Assembly (NCBI RefSeq): GCF_008124865.1
Contig: NZ_VNHY01000004.1
Span: forward strand, 275,221 to 339,220
Direction of reading: 5' to 3'
Length of the DNA: 64,000 bases
DNA from: Fodinibius salinus
Lineage (GTDB): Bacteria; Bacteroidota; Rhodothermia; Balneolales; Balneolaceae
The stretch's first letter is position 1, and every line of letters begins with the position of its first letter. A program made the translations under genes and the position numbers. Positions 35,547 through 44,957 of the stretch are shown piece after piece. The notes below the pieces were generated by a model. It was given only the letters and a program-made list of their open reading frames with translations. It did not search any database and was not told the DNA's origin.

Positions 35547-37883
35547 CTAATCATTTTTGCCAATCACATATGTAGGTGGTATAACGCCTTTTAAGTGCTT
35601 CACAAAATAATCCCAGCGCTTATTCATAAAATAGTTACGGGCATATCCAAAACCATGGCCCACATTGGGAATCATCAACATATCAAAATCTTTGTTGGCC
35701 CGGATAAGCGCCTCGGCTACCAAGAGTGTATTCGTAGGAGGCACATTGTCATCCATCAGACCGTGGGCAATTAACAGTTCCCCTTCCAGGTTTTCGGCCA
35801 GCAGCTGATTGGCCTGCTTGTCATAATTATCACCCTGGGCAAAACGCTCCAACTCTTTCTTGTTAAGACCTTTTTTCTCTTTGAGCAGCCCATGCCACTT
35901 TTCACCCCAGTCGGCCTCATAATTCCGATTATCGTGATTACCGGCCCCTGAAACAGCTACCTTGTAGAAGTCGGGATATTCGAGAATGGCCCGAGTAGAA
36001 GCAAAGCCACCGCCGGAATGTCCCCATATTCCCACCTGGGTGGTATCCATCCAAGAATGGCGATCTGCCAACTGCCTGATCGTAGCAATCTGATCAGGTA
36101 GGCCATTATCACCCATATCGCCATAATAGGCATCATGAAATGACTTTGACCGACCAGGCGTACCCATGGCATCTACTTCCACAACAATAAATCCAAGCTC
36201 CGCCACCGCTTGTTTATCAGACCGAGACGGCATAAAGGAACGGCTACCTACACTACCCGATTGCGGACCGGGATATAAGTAGTTCAATACGGGATATGAT
36301 TTGTCGGAATCAAAATTGGAGGGCTTATACATCAGGCCATACAAGTCTGTTTCTCCGTCCCGCGCTTTCACCTTGAACTGTTCAGGAGCTACCCAACCAC
36401 TGTCTTTAAGTTCACTGATATCTGCCTTCTCCAACGTCATCACTTTTTCGCCATCCCTGTTTCTGACCACTGTCACCGGCGGCCTTTCGGGTGTGGAATA
36501 ACTATCCGTAAAATAATCTTTCGACTTTGACCAGTTTATTCGATGATGCTTTTGCTGGGGCGTCAATTTTTGCAAATCCGACCCATCCATGTTGATCTTA
36601 TATAAGTAGTGATAGTAGGGATTCCCTTTCGCACGGTTGGATCCGGTAAAATAAACCGTCCGTTCTTCTTCATCTATATGCTGCAGATCCAATACGCGCC
36701 AGTTACCTTTCGTAATTTGATGCTCCAGCTCCCCAGTATTCAGATCATAAAGGTACAGATGCCCCCAATTATCACGCTCCGAAAACCAGATCACCTCATC
36801 AGTATCATCGAGTACTGTCCAACTCTCTGTGCTATACCCCGACTCGAAATAGGTATCGACTTCCTCACGCAGTACATCACGTACTTTTCCTGTCTGTGCA
36901 TCAGCCACTCGAAGTTGCGCAACCTGGTGATTACGAGAGGAAGAAACAAAAGCAAGCTGCTTGCCATCATTAATCCACTCATTATCCAGGAACCGTCCGC
37001 CCCAAGAAGCAATATGGTCGGAAATAGTAGAACGGTGATAGTCAGGATCCATATCAAGCTTTACCACTTCTGGATTTTCACCCAGATGAACAATTACGCG
37101 CTCAATTTTAAAAACTGTACTATCGCCGGGCAGTGGGTACTTCCACTTTTTCAGCTTAGAGTGACCTACCTTAGAATTGTAAAGATACATCTCACCAACA
37201 TCGCGGCTATCGTGACGGAAAGTAGCAATCTTTTCAGAATTAGGTCCCCAAAGCAACACTGGGCTCTCATTTTTTACCCAACCCGCATTGTTTGTAGCGT
37301 AGCCGTAATATTCTTCTCCTTTGGTGGTCAACTGGGTATGCTCTCCCGTTTCAGTATTGCGTACCCAAAGGTTGTGATCTTTAATATATGCGGCCTTCTT
37401 GCCGTCTGGCGATAAAACTTCATTCCTTTTTTTCTTCTCGGCAAGTTTCTTGGTTTTATAGTCAGACAAATTGGTCTCATAACGCTTTCCAAACAATCGA
37501 TAACGTAATTTCTTTCCGCCATCGGTAAGCGTCACCGATCGCAATCGTAGCTTTTCGGACTCTATCTCTTGTGACGTTACCTCAGCCAAGCTTTCAGCCA
37601 GACGTTGGTGATCAAATGCTTTCTCTTTCTTTCCTGTCTGTGGATTAACTTTATAATATATTTTTCCCTCGGGCGTGCGCGTGTTATATATTAAAATGTC
37701 TCCCGAACTCCAGCTTTGCCCCATCACACGATTATATACTTTGGCGGACGTATTTTTTCCTAAAAATTGTTCGGCCCGCTCATAATCATCAATAGTAACA
37801 TCTTGCTCCTGGCTCTGTTGAAGAGCAAAACTAGGTACTACCGTGATTGACAATAATACAACTGTTAATAATAGTTTTTTCAT
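35547..37883 (-). CDS. S9B dipeptidyl-peptidase IV-like serine peptidase, secreted
   Basis: The start is taken at 37883, where MKKLLLTVVLLSITVVPSFA is a clean signal peptide; the longer frame to 37946 adds no conserved residues. The product is 778 residues. The N-terminal half is a DPP-IV propeller (SPDGKKAAYIKDHNLWVRN, ATFRHDSRDVGEMYL). The C-terminal hydrolase has GIWGHSGGGFAS (Ser), HGLMDDNVPP (Asp) and PNVGHGFGY (His). It should remove X-Pro or X-Ala dipeptides outside the cytoplasm. Transcribed alone, divergent from the dcw operon. Confidence 0.93.
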   Translation of the reverse strand: MKKLLLTVVLLSITVVPSFALQQSQEQDVTIDDYERAEQFLGKNTSAKVYNRVMGQSWSSGDILIYNTRTPEGKIYYKVNPQTGKKEKAFDHQRLAESLAEVTSQEIESEKLRLRSVTLTDGGKKLRYRLFGKRYETNLSDYKTKKLAEKKKRNEVLSPDGKKAAYIKDHNLWVRNTETGEHTQLTTKGEEYYGYATNNAGWVKNESPVLLWGPNSEKIATFRHDSRDVGEMYLYNSKVGHSKLKKWKYPLPGDSTVFKIERVIVHLGENPEVVKLDMDPDYHRSTISDHIASWGGRFLDNEWINDGKQLAFVSSSRNHQVAQLRVADAQTGKVRDVLREEVDTYFESGYSTESWTVLDDTDEVIWFSERDNWGHLYLYDLNTGELEHQITKGNWRVLDLQHIDEEERTVYFTGSNRAKGNPYYHYLYKINMDGSDLQKLTPQQKHHRINWSKSKDYFTDSYSTPERPPVTVVRNRDGEKVMTLEKADISELKDSGWVAPEQFKVKARDGETDLYGLMYKPSNFDSDKSYPVLNYLYPGPQSGSVGSRSFMPSRSDKQAVAELGFIVVEVDAMGTPGRSKSFHDAYYGDMGDNGLPDQIATIRQLADRHSWMDTTQVGIWGHSGGGFASTRAILEYPDFYKVAVSGAGNHDNRNYEADWGEKWHGLLKEKKGLNKKELERFAQGDNYDKQANQLLAENLEGELLIAHGLMDDNVPPTNTLLVAEALIRANKDFDMLMIPNVGHGFGYARNYFMNKRWDYFVKHLKGVIPPTYVIGKND

Positions 37884-38226
37884 AATACTTACTTCATTAG
37901 AGATTAAAATAGAATCCGTGCCATATATTCTTCTTACCCCATCCAAACATTATATTCCTCTTATATGGGAAACAGAATGTAAGGATAATCCAAAATTTTT
38001 GGGAAGGCAATGAATCTTTCAAAAAATAATTTCGCTAGCATCCCGAAATTCTCATATTAATCCTTACTATTTCTCCCACTCTCTACCACAGCGATTTCAT
38101 CCTACAGAAAAAAATTCTTTTTCCATCATATCGCTTTAAAAAACTCACTCAAATTGAACTAATAGTAGTTTTAGGCTTTACCCATCACCTTTACAATACA
38201 ATTCAGTACAACTTTTAAATCTTTTC

Positions 38227-38256
38227 TTGACATATTACATCCTTTCGGGGTACATT
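38227..38256 (+). promoter_or_regulatory. dcw operon promoter (TTGACA - 18 nt - TACATT)
   Basis: TTGACA lies at 38227-38232 and TACATT at 38251-38256, an 18-nt spacer. TACATTGT also approaches the Bacteroidota TAnnTTTG element. It sits immediately upstream of the MraZ boxes, as in other dcw operons. Confidence 0.6.
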
Positions 38257-38257
38257 G

Positions 38258-38282
38258 TGGGGTGAAGTGGTAGAATGTGGGA
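38258..38282 (+). promoter_or_regulatory. MraZ autoregulatory box, three TGGKN repeats
   Basis: TGGGG (38258), TGGTA (38268) and TGGGA (38278) are spaced exactly 5 nt apart. MraZ is known to bind direct TGGGN repeats with 5-nt spacers upstream of its own gene. Their place just after the -10 element predicts repression by steric block. Confidence 0.75.
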
Positions 38283-38338
38283 GTTCCAATCCACTTGTCG
38301 AATTCGATAACATATGCTGTAATTCTGGGGGCCATTAT

Positions 38339-38806
38339 ATGCCTAGCTTTAAGGGCCAATATAAACATAGTGTAGATAATAAAGGACGCGTTAGCTTCCC
38401 GGCTAAACTGCGTAAAGCCCTCAATCCCCAGGCGCAAGAACGCTTTACTATTTTGCGTGGTCTCGAACCCTGCCTTTATCTGTACCCAGAGGATGAATGG
38501 CAAAAGGTAGAAGACCAACTTTCCCAGATCAACAGCTTTACAAAAGAAGGTCGCACGGTTAAGCGTAATTTCCTGCGTTTTGCCGAAGATCTCAACCTCG
38601 ACAATCAGAACCGCATTCCACTCCCTTCGCAACTCACAGACTGGGCCGGCATCGACGGTAAAGCCATTTTTATTGGCAGCGGCGAACGCATCGAAATATG
38701 GTCGCCCGAAAAACTAAATGAAGTCGATGACGATCTGGACTTCGAATCGTACCAAGAACTCTTTGAGCGCGTAATGGGTGATAATGACAATAATGAGCAA
38801 GAATGA
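38339..38806 (+). CDS. mraZ: transcriptional regulator MraZ
   Basis: First gene of the dcw operon, 155 residues from the ATG at 38339. The open frame extends upstream through the MraZ boxes, which rules out the earlier start. Two AbrB-like half domains are present: FKGQYKHSVDNKGRVSFPAK and then LNLDNQNRIPLPSQLTDWAG, each with the DxxGR or NQNR signature. MraZ forms a ring-shaped oligomer that binds TGGGN repeats and controls the operon. The tail is acidic. It overlaps rsmH by 14 nt. Confidence 0.93.
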   Translation: MPSFKGQYKHSVDNKGRVSFPAKLRKALNPQAQERFTILRGLEPCLYLYPEDEWQKVEDQLSQINSFTKEGRTVKRNFLRFAEDLNLDNQNRIPLPSQLTDWAGIDGKAIFIGSGERIEIWSPEKLNEVDDDLDFESYQELFERVMGDNDNNEQE

Positions 38807-39725
38807 GACATATTATGAACATCAACCGGTGCTGCTGGATGAGTCCATAGATTATTTAGTTACGGATTCCAGCGGTATCTATATTGATGCTACGCTTGGC
38901 GGTGGCGGACACAGCCTGGCATTATTATCTCAACTTGATAACGACGCTCAGCTTATTGGTATTGATCAAGATGATGAAGCCTTAACAGCAGCCAATGAGC
39001 GCATCGACGATCCTCGTTTTTCGTCTATTAAAGGCAATTTCGGATATCTGTCTCGCTTGTTGCCGCCCGAACTGCATGGTAAAATTACAGGCATCCTTCT
39101 TGACCTTGGCCTCTCTACCCATCAGATAAAAGAAGCTGAACGCGGCTTTACTTTCCAGGAAGAAGGTCCACTGGATATGCGTATGAGCAATCTTCGCGGT
39201 GTTACAGCTCACCAGGTAGTTAATGAGTATTCGTATGAGGATCTGCGTGATATCATATATCACTACGGTGAAGAACGTCACAGTCGAAAAATTGCTCGTG
39301 AAATTATTGATCGGCGCCCTGTTGAAACAACCACCGAACTGCGCGATGCCGTAGAAGCTGTAGTATATGGGCAGCATCAAATAAAAAGTGTGGCACGTGT
39401 CTTTCAGGGAATCCGTATTGAGGTAAACCGCGAGCTGGATATGCTTCGACAAGTGCTTGAGCAGTCATTAGATATGATAAAGATCGGTGGACGCATAGCA
39501 GCTATTAGCTACCATTCGTTGGAAGATCGCATTGTGAAAAAGTTTTTTAAAGCCGGAAATCACGAGGGGAAGATTGAGAAAGATTTTTACGGACATCCGC
39601 AAACGCCTATTGAAGAAATAAGTGGCGGTATTATACGACCTTCGGAAGAAGAAATTGAAAAAAACTCGGCAGCTCGCAGCGCCAAAATGCGTGTAGCTGA
39701 AAAAATTGACCAGTCGGAGGGATAG
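38793..39725 (+). CDS. rsmH: 16S rRNA (cytosine(1402)-N(4))-methyltransferase
   Basis: Methylates N4 of C1402 in the 30S decoding centre. About 310 residues. YYEHQPVLLDESIDYL is the family N-terminus, IDATLGGGGHS the SAM motif I and LLDLGLSTHQIKEAERGFTF the conserved post-motif segment. The C-terminus has YHSLEDRIVKKFF. The ATG at 38793 gives the standard N-terminus (two upstream ATGs at 38778 and 38784 are possible). It overlaps mraZ by 14 nt, so it is coupled. Confidence 0.96.
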   Translation: MSKNETYYEHQPVLLDESIDYLVTDSSGIYIDATLGGGGHSLALLSQLDNDAQLIGIDQDDEALTAANERIDDPRFSSIKGNFGYLSRLLPPELHGKITGILLDLGLSTHQIKEAERGFTFQEEGPLDMRMSNLRGVTAHQVVNEYSYEDLRDIIYHYGEERHSRKIAREIIDRRPVETTTELRDAVEAVVYGQHQIKSVARVFQGIRIEVNRELDMLRQVLEQSLDMIKIGGRIAAISYHSLEDRIVKKFFKAGNHEGKIEKDFYGHPQTPIEEISGGIIRPSEEEIEKNSAARSAKMRVAEKIDQSEG

Positions 39726-39727
39726 AT

Positions 39728-40183
39728 ATGCATATTCAATCTCCAATGGAAAAAGAAAATGTTGCCAAAGACAAACGGCGCAAGAGCAGGGACGACAATG
39801 CTTTAAATGCCATTCGACAGGCAAAGCAAGAAGAGCGTACTGAAAACAAAAATTATGGTAAGCGAAAACAAAAAAAGCAGAAAAAAAAGAAACCCTCAAA
39901 CGGATTATCGCTTCCAACATTTAAGCCCTGGAAGGTTATAGTGGGAACCCTAGTGCTGGGAATGCTGGGCATGCTTTATCTGAATCATGTTTTTGCTACC
40001 CAACAACTACTGCAAGAGGTACAACAGCTGGAACGCGAATACAACCAGGTTAAACGGATGCACGACAATTACCGGCTGACATATGACCGAATGATCGGTC
40101 CTTCAGAAATTTATGATAATGCTAAGCAGGCAGGCTTTATAAACGGCGGACCTGCAGAAAAAATAATAACGGTGGAAAAATAG
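39728..40183 (+). CDS. ftsL: FtsL-like cell division protein
   Basis: A 151-residue bitopic membrane protein in the FtsL position between rsmH and ftsI. It has a long, very basic cytoplasmic tail (KRKQKKQKKKKPSN), one helix (VIVGTLVLGMLGMLYLNHVF) and a periplasmic coiled coil with heptads (QQLLQEVQQLEREYNQVKR). FtsL forms the FtsQBL complex that activates septal synthesis. Sequence conservation is always low, so the call rests on topology and order. It starts 2 nt after rsmH. Confidence 0.85.
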   Translation: MHIQSPMEKENVAKDKRRKSRDDNALNAIRQAKQEERTENKNYGKRKQKKQKKKKPSNGLSLPTFKPWKVIVGTLVLGMLGMLYLNHVFATQQLLQEVQQLEREYNQVKRMHDNYRLTYDRMIGPSEIYDNAKQAGFINGGPAEKIITVEK

Positions 40184-42343
40184 TTGAACAACGATCGTTC
40201 TAACATATTAAACCGCTTATTTGTAGTCTTTGGGCTCGTATTGCTGGTCCCCTGTGCTATTGGCGTACAGCTTTTCCGCATCAACTTTGTGGAAGGGCCA
40301 GAACTGCGCAATCTCTGGAGCGAACAGGCTATCGACTATATCTCTATTCCCGCCCAACGTGGCAACATTTATGATGAAAATGGCAGCCTGCTGGCTACAA
40401 ATTCTGTAGCTTATAAAGTAGCCGTAGACCCAAAAATACAAGAGCTAACTCAAAATACTATGCGGCAGGTCTGTGATACACTGGCCAAATTCAGTTCAAA
40501 AACAGCAGGCCACTATCTACAAAAGATCAAACGAGCTCCCGATCGATCCCGCTACGTGGTTTTGGATAATAATGTGAGTGCCGAAGCATATCGGGGATTA
40601 CAACAGCTTGACAATCGTGGAGTACTTACAAAAGAACAATATGAACGACGTTATAATTTTGGATCGCTTGCCGCTCATACCCTTGGCTTTGTGAATCATC
40701 AAATGAAAGGCATGACGGGCCTCGAAAAAATATACAACGGCCAGCTGAACGGTGAAGACGGTGTACAGCAAGTCCGCCGTGACCGTAGCGGCAATATCTA
40801 TTCGTATATCGGGGCACCGCGCAAACAGCCCAAGCAAGGAAAATCACTACACACAACTATTGATTCGCACATTCAAGCTATCGTACAGGAAGAACTTAAA
40901 GCCGGGATAGACCGAACGAAATCGTCCTACGGTTCTGCTATTGTCATGGATCCCAGAACAGGTGCCATCAAGGCGATGGCAAATTATCCCACATTCAACC
41001 CCAACAATCCTGCCTCCTTAAATGGCAAAAACCGCAGGAATTTTGCGATTTCGGATATGATCGAACCCGGCTCCACTTTCAAGCTGGTTACCGCTATTGC
41101 CGCGGTTGAACAGCAAAAGGTTCAATTTGATGAAACCTTTGATACCCCCGACGACGGTACCATCAAAATCCACGGGCAGTGGATGCGCGACCATACGCCC
41201 CTGGGGACGCTCACTTTCCCCGAAGTAATTGAAAAATCCTCTAATATTGCAACGTCAAAAATTGCAATGCGGCTTTCTAAGGATACTTTCTATCAATACG
41301 CGCGCAATCTGGGATTTGGCACTCCCACAAATATTGATCTGCCCAACGAAGAAGCTGGCCGTCTTACCAAACCCTACGAATGGAGCAAAGTGAGCCTACC
41401 ATGGAAGTCGATCGGCTATGAGGTACAAGTAACTCCCATACAGTTGGCCCAGGCATATGCCGCATTTGCCAACGGAGGCAAAATGATGCGTCCTTATGTG
41501 GTTAAAAAAATTATGGATGGCAAGGGCGAAACCGTATGGGAACAACAAAACGTAAAAGTTCGGCAAATTGCGGAGTCCTCAACCATCAAGCAACTGTACC
41601 CAGTATTTCGGGATGTGGTATCGGATTCGGGCACGGCTAAATATGCCCAGGTTAACGGACTGCCCATTGCCGGTAAAACGGGAACGGCTCAAAAGTTTAT
41701 CGAAGGCGAATATCGCAACAAATATCGTTCTTCTTTCGTGGGCTTTTTTCCGGCTCAAAATCCAAAATATGTGTGCCTGATATTGCTGGATAGTCCTGAT
41801 ATCTATCCCCCATACGGTGGTGTTACTGCAGGACCCATTTTCCGGGAGACTGCTAAACGCATCGCCGGGCTCGACAATGAGATTGAAAAACAAATTATTA
41901 AGCACGAAACAGCAAATGAAAACTGGGCCTCTGCGCCTGATGTAGAACAGTTGTCCAAGAAAGAAGCTGTCACCCTGTTGGACCAGCTACATATCACTTA
42001 TAAAACAGCGGGCAGTGGCCGTTGGGTAGCATCACAAACGCCTAAACCGGGAGCTGAACTTTCATCCGGTGACGAAGTTACGCTCAATCTTTCGCATACC
42101 TCAGCGACAGATACTACAGAAATTCCCGAAGGGTACGCGCTCATCCCCAATGTTGGTGGAATGAGCATGCGTAAGGCAACAACCCTAATCAACCAACGAG
42201 GATTTGAAACCAAAATGGTCGGTTCAGGTACTATTTATCGACAGGCCCCTCGTGCAGGTGATTTGATGAAGCAGGGGCGCACAATCACTGTTCACGGCAA
42301 AGCAAAAGCGATGCAATCCCTAATTAGCGAGAATACCAAGTGA
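40184..42343 (+). CDS. ftsI: septal penicillin-binding protein (transpeptidase) with PASTA domains
   Basis: The class-B PBP that crosslinks septal peptidoglycan. 719 residues, starting at TTG directly after the ftsL stop. It has an N-terminal membrane anchor (FVVFGLVLLVPCAIGVQL), a dimerisation part with RGNIYDENG, then a transpeptidase domain with STFK at 297-300, SSN at 352-354 and KTG at 498-500. Two PASTA-like domains fill the C-terminus (VEQLSKKEAVTLLDQLHI; PNVGGMSMRKATTLI), as in Bacteroidota and Gram-positive homologues and unlike E. coli FtsI. It overlaps murE by 4 nt. Confidence 0.95.
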   Translation: MNNDRSNILNRLFVVFGLVLLVPCAIGVQLFRINFVEGPELRNLWSEQAIDYISIPAQRGNIYDENGSLLATNSVAYKVAVDPKIQELTQNTMRQVCDTLAKFSSKTAGHYLQKIKRAPDRSRYVVLDNNVSAEAYRGLQQLDNRGVLTKEQYERRYNFGSLAAHTLGFVNHQMKGMTGLEKIYNGQLNGEDGVQQVRRDRSGNIYSYIGAPRKQPKQGKSLHTTIDSHIQAIVQEELKAGIDRTKSSYGSAIVMDPRTGAIKAMANYPTFNPNNPASLNGKNRRNFAISDMIEPGSTFKLVTAIAAVEQQKVQFDETFDTPDDGTIKIHGQWMRDHTPLGTLTFPEVIEKSSNIATSKIAMRLSKDTFYQYARNLGFGTPTNIDLPNEEAGRLTKPYEWSKVSLPWKSIGYEVQVTPIQLAQAYAAFANGGKMMRPYVVKKIMDGKGETVWEQQNVKVRQIAESSTIKQLYPVFRDVVSDSGTAKYAQVNGLPIAGKTGTAQKFIEGEYRNKYRSSFVGFFPAQNPKYVCLILLDSPDIYPPYGGVTAGPIFRETAKRIAGLDNEIEKQIIKHETANENWASAPDVEQLSKKEAVTLLDQLHITYKTAGSGRWVASQTPKPGAELSSGDEVTLNLSHTSATDTTEIPEGYALIPNVGGMSMRKATTLINQRGFETKMVGSGTIYRQAPRAGDLMKQGRTITVHGKAKAMQSLISENTK

Positions 42344-43821
42344 CATACCAAACACTTATATCACTTTGCGATCCTGTTGAGGTCTCCGGTCCGGAGCCAA
42401 GTACTATCGGTACGTTAACACAGGATTCCCGAACCGTTGAACAGGGATCGGTCTTTATTGCACGCAGAGGAGTTGAGACCGATGGTCACGACTATATCAA
42501 TGACGCCATCGATGCAGGTGCATCAGTTATCATTTGTGAGCAATCACCTGATACAGAAAAGGATGTTTGCACACTAGTTGTTGAGGATACCCGATCGCTA
42601 ATTGGTCCCTTAGCCCAGGCATTTAAAGATAACCCTGCTGATAAATTAAACATCATCGGAATTACGGGCACTAACGGAAAAACAACAGTAGCTACACTTG
42701 TCTATCAGACACTGCAAAAGATGGGGACTTCTCCTTCTCTGTTAGGTACCGTTACTAAATCCATTGCCGGCCAAACGACAGAAAGCGAACTCACTACCGC
42801 TGATCCTATTGAGCTGGCCAAAGACATGTCAAAAATGGTAAAAGCCGGCTCCGATCACTTGGTGATGGAAGTATCATCACATGCATTAGATCAACAACGA
42901 ATTAACGGTATTAATTTTGATGTGGCAGCATTCACGAATTTAAGCCACGATCATCTTGATTATCATCCGGATATGGAGGCCTATGCCCATGCCAAGAAAA
43001 AACTATTCGATGGTCTCAGTGAGAATGCCTATGCAATTATCAATGCCGATGATGAGCAAGCAGCCTTTATCAGCAAAGATTGTGCAGCCAATATTATTGA
43101 CTTTAGCTTCCAAAAAGCACTGGAAATAGAATGCCAGGTACTTTCAAATACTATTAACGGACTGGTTATTCGCATTGCCCAAACCATGATTGAGAGTCCG
43201 CTGGTAGGTGCTTTTAATGCATATAATCTGACCGAAGCATTTTTGATCTGCCATGCACTTGGTTACGAAAAAGAAACAGTAGCAGATGCACTTGAAGAAC
43301 TGCACGGTGCTGCCGGACGGCTGGAACGTATTGCCGATTCCAAATCGGACGAAAATCCCGTAGTGCTAGTAGATTATGCTCATACACCCGATGCACTAAA
43401 AAATGTAGCAAGCACCCTTGCCAACCTTAAACAAGACAATAAGAAACTCCATATCGTATTCGGTTGCGGCGGCAATCGGGACAAAGCCAAGCGTCCACAG
43501 ATGGCAAAGATCGCTAACCGGTATGCCGATAAGGTAATTGTGACCTCAGACAATCCGCGTGATGAAAAACCCGAGCGGATCATTGCCGAAATTATGAGCG
43601 GCTTTGAACATCCTGAGACTGTTGATCAGATTGTGGATCGTAAAGAAGCTATTACACAAAGCATTTTAGATGCCGACGCTGAAACAATGATCCTTATTGC
43701 CGGCAAGGGACATGAAACCTACCAGGAAATTGAAGGCAAAAAGCTGGATTTTGATGACCGAGAAGTAGCTCGTGAAGCATTAGCCAAGCGAAATTCGAAC
43801 GCTAAAAACAAGGGGGAATAA
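42340..43821 (+). CDS. murE: UDP-N-acetylmuramoyl-L-alanyl-D-glutamate ligase
   Basis: Adds the third stem-peptide residue in the cytoplasm. 493 residues, starting at GTG (GTGA overlap with ftsI). The Mur-ligase P-loop is GITGTNGKTT. VMEVSSHALDQQRI and NLSHDHLDYHPDMEAY are central-domain signatures. TSDNPRDEKPE contains the DNPR motif that marks meso-diaminopimelate as substrate, so the wall is of the Gram-negative mDAP type. It overlaps mraY by one base. Confidence 0.96.
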   Translation: MTYQTLISLCDPVEVSGPEPSTIGTLTQDSRTVEQGSVFIARRGVETDGHDYINDAIDAGASVIICEQSPDTEKDVCTLVVEDTRSLIGPLAQAFKDNPADKLNIIGITGTNGKTTVATLVYQTLQKMGTSPSLLGTVTKSIAGQTTESELTTADPIELAKDMSKMVKAGSDHLVMEVSSHALDQQRINGINFDVAAFTNLSHDHLDYHPDMEAYAHAKKKLFDGLSENAYAIINADDEQAAFISKDCAANIIDFSFQKALEIECQVLSNTINGLVIRIAQTMIESPLVGAFNAYNLTEAFLICHALGYEKETVADALEELHGAAGRLERIADSKSDENPVVLVDYAHTPDALKNVASTLANLKQDNKKLHIVFGCGGNRDKAKRPQMAKIANRYADKVIVTSDNPRDEKPERIIAEIMSGFEHPETVDQIVDRKEAITQSILDADAETMILIAGKGHETYQEIEGKKLDFDDREVAREALAKRNSNAKNKGE

Positions 43822-44957
43822 TGCTTTACGAACTTCTACATTGGTTTGAAGTTAATTTTCAACCTGCCGGTTTTGGTGCTTTCGAATTTATCACTACCCG
43901 CGCAGCGGTTGCTGCAGCTATGGCACTGTTCATCAGCGTGATGATTGGACAGCGCATTATTAAATGGCTCGAAAAAATGCAGCTTCGCGAAGTTATTCGA
44001 GACGATATCGGCCTCGACAACCATCTCGGTAAAGCACATACCCCAACCATGGGCGGTATTATTATACTATTGGCAGTACTCATCCCTGCACTCTTGTGGA
44101 TGAAGATGGACAGTATTTACACCTGGATGATCATACTTGTCACTTTACTGCTGGGCATTGTGGGTTTTGTAGATGATTACATTAAAGTTGTAAAACAGGA
44201 TAAATCGGGACTAAGTGGAACGTTTAAAATTATTGGGCAAATTAGTGTGGGATTAATGGTGGGCCTAACTCTTTACTTCTGGCCCGAATTCCAGGACTTC
44301 AATACACTTACTACAGTCCCCTTCCTGAAAAGCGTAAATATTGACTACGCCTTTTTAGGGGAAGCGCTGGGATGGGTCATCTACATCCCCATGGTTATTT
44401 TTGTGATCACAGCAGTAAGTAACGCCACGAATTTAACGGACGGTCTCGACGGCCTTGCCGCCGGTACCTCCGCTATTGCGGGTCTCATCCTGGGTATTTT
44501 TGCTTATGTATCGGGACGTACTGATTTTTCTGATTTTCTTGACATTATTTACCTGCCGGGCTCTGGAGAGTTGACTATTTTTTGTGCCTCTCTTGTGGGA
44601 GCCTGTATGGGTTTTCTCTGGTATAATACGCATCCCGCATCAGTCTTTATGGGAGATACCGGATCGCTGGCACTAGGTGGTTCCTTCGGCGCTCTTGCAC
44701 TCATGCTCCATAAAGAATTACTGTTGCCCATTATCTGCGGCATCTTTTTTATAGAAACAATTTCTGTCATTATCCAGACGACCTATTTCAAATTTACAAA
44801 GCGCAAATACGGTGAGGGGAAACGTGTTTTTTTGATGACCCCCATCCACCATCACTTTGAGAAAAAAGGACTGCCGGAATCTAAAATTGTAGTACGCTTT
44901 TGGATTATTGCGCTTCTCTTGGGAATTCTAAGTCTGCTAACACTAAAGCTGCGATGA
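43821..44957 (+). CDS. mraY: phospho-N-acetylmuramoyl-pentapeptide-transferase
   Basis: Makes lipid I by transferring phospho-MurNAc-pentapeptide to undecaprenyl phosphate. 378 residues with ten membrane helices. HLGKAHTPTMGG, GFVDDYIKV (Asp pair), SNATNLTDGLDGLA and LMTPIHHHFEKKG are the conserved cytoplasmic loops. murF, which normally makes its substrate and often precedes it, is absent from this cluster, as in Bacteroidota. It overlaps murD by 4 nt (ATGA). Confidence 0.97.
   Translation: MLYELLHWFEVNFQPAGFGAFEFITTRAAVAAAMALFISVMIGQRIIKWLEKMQLREVIRDDIGLDNHLGKAHTPTMGGIIILLAVLIPALLWMKMDSIYTWMIILVTLLLGIVGFVDDYIKVVKQDKSGLSGTFKIIGQISVGLMVGLTLYFWPEFQDFNTLTTVPFLKSVNIDYAFLGEALGWVIYIPMVIFVITAVSNATNLTDGLDGLAAGTSAIAGLILGIFAYVSGRTDFSDFLDIIYLPGSGELTIFCASLVGACMGFLWYNTHPASVFMGDTGSLALGGSFGALALMLHKELLLPIICGIFFIETISVIIQTTYFKFTKRKYGEGKRVFLMTPIHHHFEKKGLPESKIVVRFWIIALLLGILSLLTLKLR

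Larger units (their letters stand above)
37884..38338. other. 455-bp divergent region holding the dcw operon promoter
   Basis: No gene is supported. The right end contains the mraZ promoter and MraZ boxes; the rest is AT-rich, without repeats that I can see. Confidence 0.5.

Noticed and set aside
36609..37415. 268-codon plus-strand frame inside the DPP-IV-like gene
   Set aside because: Antisense to the peptidase, with irregular composition and no domain; the peptidase has an intact catalytic triad in the opposite frame.
44900..44953. Upstream extension of murD into mraY
   Set aside because: The ATGA overlap at 44954 and the MRDITNKHIVVVG start fit MurD; the extension is mraY sequence in another frame.
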